The notes under the pieces were generated by a model. That model searched no databases. It worked only from the letters and a program-made list of their open reading frames with translations, and was not told where the DNA came from. Position numbers and translations under genes: made by a program. From Aurantiacibacter marinus (GTDB lineage Bacteria; Pseudomonadota; Alphaproteobacteria; Sphingomonadales; Sphingomonadaceae), in the NCBI RefSeq assembly GCF_001021555.1, contig NZ_LDCP01000003.1, forward strand, positions 248,001-312,000: 64,000 bases of DNA. The letters run 5' to 3'. Of the stretch, positions 1 through 8,392 are shown piece after piece; position 1 is the stretch's first letter, and every line of letters starts with the position of its first letter.

Positions 1-988
1 TGCCTGTTGCGGGATCGAACAGCGGGGCCGCATCGAGGTGCCACTGGCCGGAAATTTCAGGTGCGGCGTTGACGGTGATCCTGGCTGCATAAACCGGCTG
101 GCGCGCTGCGAACGCAGCCTTTGTATCCAAATCCATCGTGATCAGCGTGCTCGTCCGCGAGGAGGTCAGCTGCATACCCACTATCATCGGAGCAATGTTT
201 TCGTCTGCCCAGACTGCCATGCCATCGGTATCGCAGGAAAACTCGATTGTCTGGAGCGGCTGCACGTGCTGGTCTTCGCCCATGGGCAGGCGCGGATCGT
301 TCGGCTGGCTGCGGCGGGTTTCCCGGAATGCCTCTATCCGTTTGAGAAGTGCGCCGATGCCAGCCTCTTCGCTGGTAAGCGGATTTGTCAGTTTTGATGC
401 GGAAGGAGCGGGCGACGTCCGTGCCGGTGGTGATGCCGGTGCCGATATTGGTGTCGAAGCCGGTGTTGATATTGGCGTCGATATTGGCGGGGATGCTGAC
501 TGCCATCCCGATGATTGGCGTAGAGACCGTGCCGCAGCATCGCCTTCCGGCTCCGGCAGAACCAGATCGCCTACGCCGAGCCGTGCCAGCAGCGCCTTTA
601 TCGCAGGTGACAGGTCGCGCCGGTGCCGCAAAAATCCCCGCGCAGTTACGGGCAGCTTCGGGATCAGCTCCAGCCATTCCTCATCGGTCAAACGCGCGGT
701 CGCCATCGCCGATGCGCCTGGCTTCGCCTCGCCCCGGGCCAGGAAAGCGACAAGGGCAGGATTACGCAGGCGCAGGCCCGGTTCCCGCAAGATTCGCGCC
801 TGTTCTTCCTGCGGCAATGCCTCTGCCAGCTCATTCAACCGGGCATAAGCCTGCGCGCGCAGCTCGCTGTCGCCTTCTTCTTTCGATGTCCCGAGCAAGT
901 CCAGCAATTGCCGGTATTTGGTGCGCAATACCGCGTCGCTGTCTGCGCGGGAGCGCAGCACTGTGGCGAGGCGGTCATCAAATTGCAT
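1..988 (-). CDS. N-terminal part of a probable sensor histidine kinase (runs off the window)
   Basis: An open frame starts at ATG 988 with a GGAGC ribosome binding site and continues past position 1, giving at least 329 residues. The start reads MQFDDRLATVLRSRAD, followed by an alpha-helical region of about 150 residues, then a Pro/Ser/Thr/Ala linker made of repeated ISTP, ASTP and ISAP units, then a more ordered region with motifs such as TIEFSCDTDGMAVWADE. The N-terminus reminds me of sphingomonad sensor kinases with a PAS-like input region. The kinase core would lie outside the window, so the product is an inference, while the reading frame itself is well supported. It is transcribed divergently from the Lrp-type gene. 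Confidence 0.6.
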   Translation of the reverse strand, partial: MQFDDRLATVLRSRADSDAVLRTKYRQLLDLLGTSKEEGDSELRAQAYARLNELAEALPQEEQARILREPGLRLRNPALVAFLARGEAKPGASAMATARLTDEEWLELIPKLPVTARGFLRHRRDLSPAIKALLARLGVGDLVLPEPEGDAAARSLRQSSGWQSASPPISTPISTPASTPISAPASPPARTSPAPSASKLTNPLTSEEAGIGALLKRIEAFRETRRSQPNDPRLPMGEDQHVQPLQTIEFSCDTDGMAVWADENIAPMIVGMQLTSSRTSTLITMDLDTKAAFAARQPVYAARITVNAAPEISGQWHLDAAPLFDPATG

Positions 989-1192
989 CTGGGCTCCGAT
1001 AGGCAACAGGTTAAGGAATTCTTACCTGCGCCATAGCCAGACCCGGCCACCTGCACATGCGCGCTGCGCAGTGCGTTGCAAAAAGGGACAATTGCCGCCA
1101 TACAGAATAATAGTTCGGTCCGGTGGTATATTTGATGCCGGATATTTCCCGCACGGAAAATTCGCTTGCGGACACGATAGGGGAATTTCGCA

Positions 1193-1660
1193 ATGGCTAC
1201 TCTCGATTCAATTGATCGAAAGCTTCTGTCTGAATTGCAGTCGGAAGGCAGGGTGACAAATGTAGATCTTGCGCGCCGTGTCGGGCTGACTGCTCCGCCG
1301 TGCCTGCGCCGTGTTCGCGCGCTGGAAGAAGATGGCGTCATCCGCGGCTATCACGCTGATCTTGATGCCTCCAAACTGGGATTTGCGATCACCGTTTTTG
1401 CAATGGTGAGCCTGCGCAGTCAGGCAGAGGAAGATTTGCGCGGCTTCGAAGAACACATCAAGACGCTGCCCGAAGTGCGTGAATGCCATATGCTCAACGG
1501 CGAAATCGATTTTATCCTCAAGATCGTCAGCCGCGATTTGCAGAGTTTTCAGGAATTTCTCACCAGCAGCCTGACGCCGGCGCCCAATGTAGCCAGCGTC
1601 AAGACGAGCCTGACGATCCGCACTGCCAAGCACGAGCCGGGCGTTCCGCTGGAAGTTTGA
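1193..1660 (+). CDS. Lrp/AsnC family transcriptional regulator
   Basis: This is a 155-residue protein of standard length for the Lrp/AsnC family. The N-terminal winged helix-turn-helix (about residues 4-60) begins LDSIDRKLLSELQSEGR and contains LARRVGLTAPPCLRRVRALE. The C-terminal effector-binding and oligomerisation domain covers about residues 68-145 and includes the typical VRECHMLNGEIDFILKI stretch. Such proteins sense amino acids or related metabolites and bind DNA as octamers. The gene is divergent from the possible kinase gene across about 200 bp, and its stop is followed one base later by the GFA gene, so the two are probably co-transcribed. The effector cannot be read from the sequence. 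Confidence 0.93.
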   Translation: MATLDSIDRKLLSELQSEGRVTNVDLARRVGLTAPPCLRRVRALEEDGVIRGYHADLDASKLGFAITVFAMVSLRSQAEEDLRGFEEHIKTLPEVRECHMLNGEIDFILKIVSRDLQSFQEFLTSSLTPAPNVASVKTSLTIRTAKHEPGVPLEV

Positions 1661-1661
1661 C

Positions 1662-2093
1662 GTGAGCGGCGAGACACTCGCGGGCCATTGTTTGTGCGGC
1701 GCGGTTGAGGTGACGCTCACCGATCCCAGGGATCATATTGAAATTTGTCACTGCGACATGTGCCGCCGATCTGGCGGCGCGTTTTACGGTGCGCTGGAGG
1801 CGGAGAGCTTCGCCTTTGCAAACGATGAATTTGTCGGCGTATACCGTTCCAGCGACTGGGCCGAGCGCGGCTTTTGCAAGCAATGCGGCAGCTGTTTGTT
1901 TTATCACTTCCTGCCAACCGGCAATCGCAGCTTCGCCGCTGGCTTGTTCGATGGCGCCAATGCTCTCCCCGTGAGGCGCGAAATATTCGTGGACGAAAAG
2001 GTCGCATGGCAGGCGGGCGAGGGTGACCATCCCAAACTCACGGGCGAAGAGGTAATTACCGAGGCGAAAGCCGCTGGCTTCACCTTGGATTAA
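1662..2093 (+). CDS. GFA / CENP-V family zinc-binding protein
   Basis: A 143-residue protein of the GFA (glutathione-dependent formaldehyde-activating enzyme-like) fold. Zinc-ligand cysteines are visible in HCLCGAVEV near the N-terminus, in ICHCDMCRRSGGAF around residues 28-41, and in RGFCKQCGSCLF around residue 70. The start is GTG, one base after the upstream Lrp-type gene, which suggests translational coupling. Family membership does not prove formaldehyde chemistry; most members have no known reaction. Its last codons overlap the stop codon of the convergent reductase gene by four bases. A second, unrelated-locus GFA protein lies at 57844-58257. Confidence 0.88.
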   Translation: MSGETLAGHCLCGAVEVTLTDPRDHIEICHCDMCRRSGGAFYGALEAESFAFANDEFVGVYRSSDWAERGFCKQCGSCLFYHFLPTGNRSFAAGLFDGANALPVRREIFVDEKVAWQAGEGDHPKLTGEEVITEAKAAGFTLD

Positions 2094-3046
2094 AGCCGTT
2101 CTGGATCGTCCCTGATCATCTGCGCATAGTGTTCGAACAGCGTATCGCTGCCGGTTTCCGGCGTTAGATCAGCACGATATTCATGGGTCTTCGGATCGAG
2201 CACGAGCATGGATTCGGTCGCATAATACCGGCCGATGCGCGCATATGCGGCCCTTGCGGCGGCGCGGCCTGACACTTTCCCAGCAACGCTCAGCAAGCCA
2301 ACAACTGCGTCCATCATGGCGACAGGCACATGCCGGAAAAGCGGCTCTTTGCCGACTAACTTGAACAATTCCTGACCTTGCTCCTTGGGCGAAATAGCTG
2401 GCCCGGGCCCGCCGATGGGAAGGATGCGATTTCGCAAAGCCGGATCGGTCAGCGTGGCGCAGAGATAGCTGCCCAGATCACGGTCGCTAATGGGTTTGCA
2501 CCGCGTCAATTCGCCATCGCCGAACAGCAGGAAAGGTTTGCCGTTTTTTACCCGCTCGATTTGTCCGGACAGCGATTTGAAGAAAGCGGTCGGGCGCACG
2601 ATCGACCATGTAAGGGCGGAATCCATCAACTCGCGCTCAAACGCGAGCTTCGCTTGCTGGAACGCCAGCAGCGGCTTTTGCACGCAAATGGCAGACAGCA
2701 GAGTGAAATGTTGAACGCCTGCCTGTCGGGCCGCCTTGAGGATGTCGGAATTGGCCTGGTGGTCGATGGCCCATGCATCACCGGGCTCTCCGCTGCGCGA
2801 CGCGATGCAGGATACGGCCGCGTGGAATTCGCCGCCTGCAAACGCGTCTCGCTCTATGGAAGAGGGATCGGTTATGTCGCCAAAGCGGCAGGTAGATCCG
2901 AGCGTCTCCAGCTCGGCAGCAATCGCCTCACCTGTATCAGAGCGACGAAGAAAGCACGTCACCGAGTAACCATCTGCAATCAGGGCGTGGGCCGTAGCCT
3001 TGCCGATAGTGCCGCTGGCGCCGAACAAGAGCACGCGCTTGGTCAA
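2090..3046 (-). CDS. BciA/DVR-like NAD(P)H-binding reductase (atypical SDR)
   Basis: A 318-residue atypical short-chain dehydrogenase with a Rossmann loop GASGTIG at residues 9-15. The C-terminal segment around residues 270-312 (YYATESMLVLDP, then TPETGSDTLFEHYAQMI) strongly resembles the end of plant and proteobacterial divinyl (proto)chlorophyllide 8-vinyl reductases (BciA/DVR), which reduce the C8 vinyl group with NADPH during bacteriochlorophyll synthesis. The start codon appears to be TTG at 3046; an in-frame GTG lies four codons downstream. It follows accC by about 19 bp on the same strand and could be read from the acc operon. No other photosynthesis gene is present in the window, so an alternative reductase role remains open. 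Confidence 0.75.
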   Translation of the reverse strand: MTKRVLLFGASGTIGKATAHALIADGYSVTCFLRRSDTGEAIAAELETLGSTCRFGDITDPSSIERDAFAGGEFHAAVSCIASRSGEPGDAWAIDHQANSDILKAARQAGVQHFTLLSAICVQKPLLAFQQAKLAFERELMDSALTWSIVRPTAFFKSLSGQIERVKNGKPFLLFGDGELTRCKPISDRDLGSYLCATLTDPALRNRILPIGGPGPAISPKEQGQELFKLVGKEPLFRHVPVAMMDAVVGLLSVAGKVSGRAAARAAYARIGRYYATESMLVLDPKTHEYRADLTPETGSDTLFEHYAQMIRDDPERL

Positions 3047-3065
3047 TTACCCAAACGCAAGGACC

Positions 3066-4427
3066 TCAGCCCTCCGCCTCCGCAGCACGCTTCTCCAGCC
3101 ATTCTTCCAGCCATTTGATGGTGTAATCGCCGCTGATGATATCGGGCTGGTGGATCAGTTCCTGATGCAACGGGATCGAGGTCTTTACGCCTTCGATCAC
3201 CATTTCTTCCAACGCCCGGCGAAGGCGCATAAGGCATCCCTCGCGTGTGCGGCCATAAACGATCAGCTTGGCGATCATGGAGTCGTAATAGGGCGGAATC
3301 GTGTAGCCGGCGTACAGCCCGCTATCGACGCGCACATGCATGCCGCCTGCCTGATGATAATAGGTTACCTTGCCGGGTGACGGGGCAAAGGTGAACGGAT
3401 CTTCGGCGTTAATCCGGCATTCGATGGCGTGACCGTGGAATTGCAGATCTTCCTGCGTGACCGACAGCGGCTTGCCATCGGCAATGCGAATCTGTTCGCG
3501 CACCAGATCCATGCCGGTGATAGCTTCTGTGACCGGATGTTCTACCTGCAGACGGGTGTTCATTTCGATGAAATAAAACTCGCCGTTTTCCCACAGGAAT
3601 TCGATAGTGCCGGCCCCGCGATAGCCCATGTCCGCCATGGCGTTCGCCACAAGGCTGCCCATCCGGTCACGTTCTTCCGGTGTGATGACAGGGGAGGGTG
3701 CTTCTTCGAAGACCTTCTGGTGGCGGCGCTGCAGGCTGCAATCGCGTTCGCCCAGGTGGATCGCGTTGCCATTGCCGTCGCCAAACACCTGAAATTCGAT
3801 GTGACGCGGATTGCCGAGGTATTTTTCCAGATACATCGTGTCATCGCCAAAGGCAGATTTCGCCTCGTTCATGGCCTGACGGACAAGCGATTCCAGCTTG
3901 TCGGCGCTGGGAATGACTTTCATCCCGCGCCCGCCGCCGCCGGCCGCAGCCTTGGCGATGACGGGGAAGCCGATTTCTTCGGCGATCCGGCGCATTTCAT
4001 CAAAATCGGAAACTGCGCCGTCCGATCCGGGGACGAGCGGCAAACCAAGCGCGCCAGCGGTTTTCTTCGCCTGCACCTTGTCGCCCATGGTGCGGATATG
4101 TTCAGGCTTGGGCCCGATCCATTTGATCCCGTGCGCTTCCACAATGTCCGCAAACTGCGCGTTTTCGGACATGAAACCGTAGCCTGGATGGATTGCATCG
4201 GCATCGGTGATTTCGGCTGCCGAAATAATCGCGGCGGTGTTGAGATAGCTTTCGGTTGCCGACGGCGGGCCGATGCAAACCGCATGGTCCGCAAGGCGCA
4301 CATGCATTGCCTCTGCATCGGCAGTGGAATGCACAGCGACCGTTTCGATCCCCATTTCATGCGCGGCACGGTGAATACGCAAAGCGATTTCACCGCGATT
4401 GGCGATCAATATGCGAGAAATGCCCAT
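3066..4427 (-). CDS. accC: Biotin carboxylase subunit of acetyl-CoA carboxylase
   Basis: A 453-residue ATP-grasp enzyme that carboxylates biotin on AccB using bicarbonate and ATP, the first half-reaction of malonyl-CoA formation in the cytoplasm. The sequence starts [18 protein letters not shown], has the ATP-grasp glycine loop [12 protein letters not shown] at about residue 160, the [15 protein letters not shown] stretch, and the catalytic signature [14 protein letters not shown] at about residue 290. I chose ATG 4427, which fits the family N-terminus; a TTG at 4442 would add five residues and overlap the accB stop. The gene sits seven bases after accB, as in the usual accBC operon. Confidence 0.96.
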   Translation of the reverse strand: MGISRILIANRGEIALRIHRAAHEMGIETVAVHSTADAEAMHVRLADHAVCIGPPSATESYLNTAAIISAAEITDADAIHPGYGFMSENAQFADIVEAHGIKWIGPKPEHIRTMGDKVQAKKTAGALGLPLVPGSDGAVSDFDEMRRIAEEIGFPVIAKAAAGGGGRGMKVIPSADKLESLVRQAMNEAKSAFGDDTMYLEKYLGNPRHIEFQVFGDGNGNAIHLGERDCSLQRRHQKVFEEAPSPVITPEERDRMGSLVANAMADMGYRGAGTIEFLWENGEFYFIEMNTRLQVEHPVTEAITGMDLVREQIRIADGKPLSVTQEDLQFHGHAIECRINAEDPFTFAPSPGKVTYYHQAGGMHVRVDSGLYAGYTIPPYYDSMIAKLIVYGRTREGCLMRLRRALEEMVIEGVKTSIPLHQELIHQPDIISGDYTIKWLEEWLEKRAAEAEG

Positions 4428-4434
4428 GGTCGGA

Positions 4435-4944
4435 TCAGGCAATTACGATAAGGGGTTGGTCGAATTCAACGGGTTCGCCATTGCCGACCAGCAATTGCTG
4501 GACAGTGCCATCGGCGGGCGCGGTGATCGGGTTCATCACCTTCATGGCTTCCACGATCAGCAGCGTGTCACCTTTCTTCACCGTGTCACCCACAGCAACG
4601 AAATTGTCGGAATCGGGTTCGGGTGCAAGGAAGGCGGTCCCGACCATCGGTGATTTCACCGCATTGGCCAGCTCTGCGGATTGAACGGAATTGCCTGGCG
4701 CATCGCTGGCGTTTGGCGCCGACATATCGGGTGCGGGAGCCACCGGCGCAGCAGCAGGAGCTGCCATGGCATGCGCAGGTGCTGCCACCAGGCCTGCACG
4801 CGAGACGCGAATGCGCCTGTCACCTTCTTCCACTTCGATTTCGGTCAAGCCGGTTTCACCCAGCATATCCGCCAGCTCGCGCACGAGCCCAGGATCAACG
4901 CTCATTCCGCTACGACGCGGCGCAGGAGCCTTCTTCTCGGCCAT
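4435..4944 (-). CDS. accB: Biotin carboxyl carrier protein of acetyl-CoA carboxylase
   Basis: A 169-residue BCCP. After a short N-terminal segment, a Pro/Ala-rich linker spans about residues 52-85, followed by the biotinyl domain (about residues 97-169). The biotinylation motif [10 protein letters not shown] is present with the acceptor lysine at residue 135. The protein carries carboxybiotin between AccC and the carboxyltransferase AccAD. The gene has a GGGG-type ribosome binding site just before ATG 4944, is followed by accC and preceded by aroQ on the same strand; aroQ-accB-accC is a familiar proteobacterial order. Confidence 0.96.
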   Translation of the reverse strand: MAEKKAPAPRRSGMSVDPGLVRELADMLGETGLTEIEVEEGDRRIRVSRAGLVAAPAHAMAAPAAAPVAPAPDMSAPNASDAPGNSVQSAELANAVKSPMVGTAFLAPEPDSDNFVAVGDTVKKGDTLLIVEAMKVMNPITAPADGTVQQLLVGNGEPVEFDQPLIVIA

Positions 4945-5035
4945 GCAATCCCCAATACTGTGTAAATCAAGTTGGCGCTCGGGCTAGAACCAGATGCGCG
5001 TGATGGCAAGTGTCCGCGGAAAGTCTCGGCGCGCG

Positions 5036-5470
5036 CTACAGCTGGGCTGCCGCTTCGAGAGCCAATTCGTACCCGTAGGTGCCGAAGCCTGCGATGGAAC
5101 CGATTGCGGCCATCCCGACATAGCTCTTGTGGCGATAGGCTTCGCGTGCGGCTGGATTCGAGATATGCACTTCTATCACAGGCGTGCGGATCGACTTGAT
5201 CGCATCATACAGCGCCAGGCTGGTGTGGGTGAGGGCGCCGGCATTGAGGATAACGGCCTTTGCACCGTCAGCCTGCGCCTCGTGCAGCCAATCCGTCAGG
5301 TGACCTTCATGGTTGGACTGGCGCATCTCGACTTCGAGGCCAAGCGCCTTGGCCTTGTCTTCCACCCGCGTCGCCAGATCATCGAGCGTTTCCGATCCGT
5401 AAATTTCGGGTTCGCGAACGCCAAGCAAGTTGAGGTTGGGCCCATTAAGAATAAATACCGTGTCTGTCAT
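5036..5470 (-). CDS. aroQ: Type II 3-dehydroquinate dehydratase
   Basis: A 144-residue type II dehydroquinase that forms 3-dehydroshikimate in the shikimate pathway, normally as a cytoplasmic dodecamer. The family N-terminus FILNGPNLNLLGVREPEIYG carries the active-site tyrosine at its end. Further motifs are RQSNHEGHLTDWLHEA, LNAGALTHTSLALYDAI and VEVHISNPAAREAYRHKS, which contains the conserved histidine. Length is normal for the family. It lies upstream of accBC on the same strand. Its ribosome binding site AAGGG is buried in a long hairpin (5474-5514) that ends three bases before the start codon, suggesting control at translation. Confidence 0.96.
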   Translation of the reverse strand: MTDTVFILNGPNLNLLGVREPEIYGSETLDDLATRVEDKAKALGLEVEMRQSNHEGHLTDWLHEAQADGAKAVILNAGALTHTSLALYDAIKSIRTPVIEVHISNPAAREAYRHKSYVGMAAIGSIAGFGTYGYELALEAAAQL

Positions 5471-5473
5471 GCA

Positions 5474-5514
5474 TTTGCCCTTAGCCGCTGCGGGGGCAGG
5501 CGGCCAAGGGCAAA
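5474..5514 (-). promoter_or_regulatory. Hairpin enclosing the aroQ ribosome binding site
   Basis: On the minus strand TTTGCCCTT (5514-5506) pairs with AAGGGCAAA (5482-5474), and inside it GCCGC (5504-5500) pairs with GCGGC (5488-5484), leaving an 11-nt loop and one mismatch. The 3' arm contains the AAGGG Shine-Dalgarno sequence and ends three bases before the aroQ start codon. In RNA this stem would hide the ribosome binding site, so it is a candidate translational control element. The effect is inferred; no known riboswitch core was recognised. Confidence 0.55.
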
Positions 5515-5573
5515 GCGCGCTTCAGACACAATTGCGTTTAAAAGGCACACAGCATGGACCGGATTTCAGCGTC

Positions 5574-5987
5574 TTATTTGTCGACACCTTTCACCTTACC
5601 CCACTGACGTGCGGCAGTGTAACCAAGATAGCCGGTGCCGAAGAGCGCGTAGAGCGGTTCCGGCAAGCCGCCGAGGTAGGAATTCATGCCAACCGCAATA
5701 TCCCGAGCCGTCGCGGGGCTGAAGGCGGCGAGAACGCCCATCGGGATTGCGAACAGGATGATCGTGTACATCACATACAGAAAGCTGGGCCGGGCGCGGC
5801 TGGTCCACGGATCGCGGCTGTTCGCCTCCGCCACGATTGCGGAAAGGCGCGCTTCGATCTGCAGCATGTCCTGCGTGCCTTCCAGTTTGATCAATTCGAT
5901 CTTGGCGCGTTCGCGCGCTTCCTTGTCCGGAATGATCTTGTCGATAATCGAGGCGATGGGTCCGATTAGTGATTCGAGAATAGCCAT
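5574..5987 (-). CDS. Orphan 3TM holin-like protein (Holin_3TM family)
   Basis: A 137-residue protein starting at ATG 5987 with a GGAGC ribosome binding site; longer upstream starts are unlikely because they run into the tRNA gene. The N-terminal half is amphipathic and charged (IIPDKEARERAKIELIKLEG, then IVAEANSRDPWTSRARPSF). Hydrophobic segments follow at about residues 70-88 and 105-122. This architecture matches the phage three-transmembrane holin family (DUF3154 type), which permeabilises the inner membrane for endolysin release in phages and gene transfer agents. No endolysin, capsid, tail or integrase gene lies nearby, so the gene may be a phage or GTA remnant or a domesticated gene. 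Confidence 0.72.
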   Translation of the reverse strand: MAILESLIGPIASIIDKIIPDKEARERAKIELIKLEGTQDMLQIEARLSAIVAEANSRDPWTSRARPSFLYVMYTIILFAIPMGVLAAFSPATARDIAVGMNSYLGGLPEPLYALFGTGYLGYTAARQWGKVKGVDK

Positions 5988-6106
5988 GGGCAGCTCCGTT
6001 GCGGTTAAATTCGCATCGGGCGGTGAACCGAATCGGTTGCTGTAGGAAAGCGCGCTGGCCGGGAAACGCTCACACGCAAGCCGCGGCAGGGCAATGTGCT
6101 CCGCCG

Positions 6107-6151
6107 CGTGCCTGACCGTAACGTGCCTAACCGTAACATGCCTGACCGTAA
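6107..6151. repeat. Three tandem 15-bp repeats beside tRNA-Pro
   Basis: Three consecutive copies of a 15-bp unit with consensus CGTGCCTGACCGTAA occupy 6107-6121, 6122-6136 and 6137-6151. The second copy has one change (A for G in CCTAACC) and the third has CATG instead of CGTG. They lie between the holin-like gene and the 3' end of tRNA-Pro, 15 bases from the CCA end. Function is unknown; a binding-site array or polymerase slippage are both possible. Confidence 0.85.
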
Positions 6152-6166
6152 ATGGGGTGAAACCAC

Positions 6167-6243
6167 TGGTCGGGAAGACAGGATTCGAACCTGCGACCCC
6201 CACACCCCCAGTGTGATGCGCTACCAGGCTGCGCTACTTCCCG
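6167..6243 (-). tRNA. tRNA-Pro (anticodon GGG)
   Basis: A complete 77-nt cloverleaf on the minus strand. The acceptor arms CGGGAAG and CTTCCCG pair over seven bases, followed by discriminator A and an encoded CCA (6169-6167). The D-loop reads AGCCTGGTAGC, the anticodon loop CTGGGGG gives anticodon GGG, and the T-arm contains GGTTCGAATCC. It decodes CCC and CCU proline codons. Confidence 0.97.
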
Positions 6244-6438
6244 AAACCAGTGGAAGGGCGCCTATAGAAAGGGAGGGGCTTGATAGCAAGCACCTCGATT
6301 GCCACCTACCTGCAATGCTGCTAGTCGCGGCACCCACACATCGGGGAGAGGGCATGGATAGAGCGGTTTGCACCGCCTCCGGCTCGAACTTTCCCGGCAT
6401 TTTTTGTTAGTCACTCACGCTCCGAATGGATCGCTTAC

Positions 6439-6759
6439 ATGCTTGATATTCTCGCCGCCGCCGGTGCCCAGGCGGCACCTCCGGGCTGGGTACAATTCCT
6501 TCCGATCATCGGCATGGTGCTGATTTTCTGGTTCCTGCTGTTCCGCCCGCAGATGAAGCGCGCAAAAGAACATCAGCGGAAGATCAGCGCGATCAAGAAG
6601 AACGACCAGATCGTTACTGCCGGCGGCGTTGTCGGCAAGGTTGTGAAGGTCGATGACATCTACGCAGAAGTCGAAATTGCGCAGGGCACCCGTATCAAGG
6701 TGGTGAAATCCACAATTGGTGACATCCTGCAGCCCGGCGGCAAGCCGGCTAACGACTGA
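6439..6759 (+). CDS. yajC: Preprotein translocase subunit YajC
   Basis: A 106-residue single-pass inner-membrane protein of normal length. The membrane segment (about residues 18-36, FLPIIGMVLIFWFLLF) is followed by the family motif RPQMKRAKEHQ, then the cytoplasmic part with TAGGVVGKVVKVDD and the C-terminal EVEIAQGTRIKVVKSTI. YajC associates with SecDF at the Sec translocon. It begins a yajC-secD-secF operon with 20 bp before secD. The ribosome binding site in front of ATG 6439 is weak, but the N-terminus fits the family. Confidence 0.96.
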   Translation: MLDILAAAGAQAAPPGWVQFLPIIGMVLIFWFLLFRPQMKRAKEHQRKISAIKKNDQIVTAGGVVGKVVKVDDIYAEVEIAQGTRIKVVKSTIGDILQPGGKPAND

Positions 6760-6779
6760 TAAAGGCGGGGCTGAAGTCC

Positions 6780-8378
6780 ATGCTCGATTTTCCGCTTTGG
6801 AAGCGCATCACGCTGTGGGTGATTACCTTGGGCTTCGCGTTCGCCGCGTTGCCTTCGATCGCTGGCCTTGCTGGCCTCGATCTGCCTGACAGCCTGGAAG
6901 GGCCGGAGATCAATCTCGGGCTCGACCTTGCCGGGGGCAGCCACATCCTGCTGGAGGCTGATCCGTCGCAGGTCGCTGAACAGCGGCTCGAATCGGCGGA
7001 AGAATCGGTCCGCGATTTGCTCGCCAATGCCGAACCAAGAATCGCTATCGGCGATCTCTCCACACTTGATAACCAGCTGTCTTTCATGCTGGAAAATCCA
7101 TCCGATATTGATCGTGCGCGCGAAGAATTGCGCGATTTGATCAATGGCACGGGACTGGTGGCGGAATGGCGTCTGGACGTTGTTGATGGCAACCGCATGG
7201 TCCTGACGCAAACCGAACAGGGCCTCGACGAGGCCGTTGAAGGCGCGATGGAAAGTGCGACCGAAGTCGTGCGCCGCCGTATCGATGCGCTCGGCACGCG
7301 GGAGCCGACGATCATTCGCCAGGGCGACTCGCGCATCGTGGTGCAGGTTCCGGGTCTGGAAGATCCAGACGCACTGAAGGCTTTGCTGGGTGAAACGGCA
7401 GAGCTGGAATTCAAGCTGGTTGATGCCAATGCTTTGCCAAGCGATGTCGCGCAGGGCATTGCGAATCCCGGCAGCGAGATAGTGCCGTATGCCGAAGATT
7501 CCGATTTTGCCGGTCAGTTCGAAGCAGTGCGTCGGCTTGGCGGCATTCGCGGAGACCGGCTGACCGGAGCCCAGCAGGGCGTAAATCCGCAAACCAATGA
7601 AACTGTCGTAAACATTCAGTTCGATCCGCAGGGCGGGGCACGCTTTGCCCAGTTGAGCACGGAAAACGTCGGGCGGCGATTTGCCATCATCTTGGATGAC
7701 CATGTTATCTCCGCCCCCAATTTCAACGAACCTATCCTTGGCGGCGCGGCGCAGATTTCGGGCGGCTTCACGACAGAAACCGCCAACAACCTCGCCATTC
7801 AGCTTCGTTCTGGCGCGCTGCCTGTCGATCTGACCGTAATTGAAGAACGCACTGTCGGGCCTGATCTTGGCCGCGATTCCATCGTCAAGGGCGGCATCGC
7901 AATGGCGGTTGGTTCCCTGCTGGTTATCGCGCTCATGATCGCATCCTACGGACGCTTCGGCGTTTACGCCACGGGCGCACTGGTGCTGAACGTGCTGATG
8001 ATCCTGGGCATCATGGCGCTGATCAATTCCACGCTGACTTTGCCCGGCATCGCCGGTTTCGTGCTGACCATCGGCGCGGCGGTGGACGCCAACGTGCTGA
8101 TCAATGAACGCATCCGGGAAGAACGAAAACGCGGTAGGCGTGTCGTTGCGGCGGTGGAAAACGGTTACAAAGAAGCCAGCCGCGCCATTTATGACGCGAA
8201 CATCACCAACTTCATTGCCGGCGCTCTGCTGCTCGGCTTCGGATCTGGCCCGGTTCGCGGCTTTGCCGTCGTTCTGATCATCGGCCTGATCACTACCGTA
8301 TTCACAGCCGTGTTCATCACACGCATGTGGGTTGCCGGTTGGCTGCGTGCCAAGCGGCCCACTGAAATCACCGTTTAG
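6780..8378 (+). CDS. secD: Protein translocase subunit SecD
   Basis: A 532-residue proton-driven Sec accessory subunit. An N-terminal membrane helix (about residues 11-30) is followed by the family motif LGLDLAGGSHILLE near residue 46, the large periplasmic P1 domain, and a C-terminal block of five membrane helices from about residue 365 to 525, including GAAVDANVLINERIREE, the conserved TM4 segment. SecDF uses the proton gradient to help pull exported proteins through SecYEG on the periplasmic side. secF starts 14 bases after the stop. Confidence 0.97.
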   Translation: MLDFPLWKRITLWVITLGFAFAALPSIAGLAGLDLPDSLEGPEINLGLDLAGGSHILLEADPSQVAEQRLESAEESVRDLLANAEPRIAIGDLSTLDNQLSFMLENPSDIDRAREELRDLINGTGLVAEWRLDVVDGNRMVLTQTEQGLDEAVEGAMESATEVVRRRIDALGTREPTIIRQGDSRIVVQVPGLEDPDALKALLGETAELEFKLVDANALPSDVAQGIANPGSEIVPYAEDSDFAGQFEAVRRLGGIRGDRLTGAQQGVNPQTNETVVNIQFDPQGGARFAQLSTENVGRRFAIILDDHVISAPNFNEPILGGAAQISGGFTTETANNLAIQLRSGALPVDLTVIEERTVGPDLGRDSIVKGGIAMAVGSLLVIALMIASYGRFGVYATGALVLNVLMILGIMALINSTLTLPGIAGFVLTIGAAVDANVLINERIREERKRGRRVVAAVENGYKEASRAIYDANITNFIAGALLLGFGSGPVRGFAVVLIIGLITTVFTAVFITRMWVAGWLRAKRPTEITV

Positions 8379-8392
8379 GGGAGGAGATTATT

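Noticed and set aside
2090-3046. Part of a photosynthesis gene cluster
   Set aside because: No bch, puf or crt genes are nearby; only the single BciA-like gene is present.
5574-6243. Prophage or integrated element at tRNA-Pro
   Set aside because: Only one holin-like gene is present, with no integrase, capsid or duplicated tRNA end.
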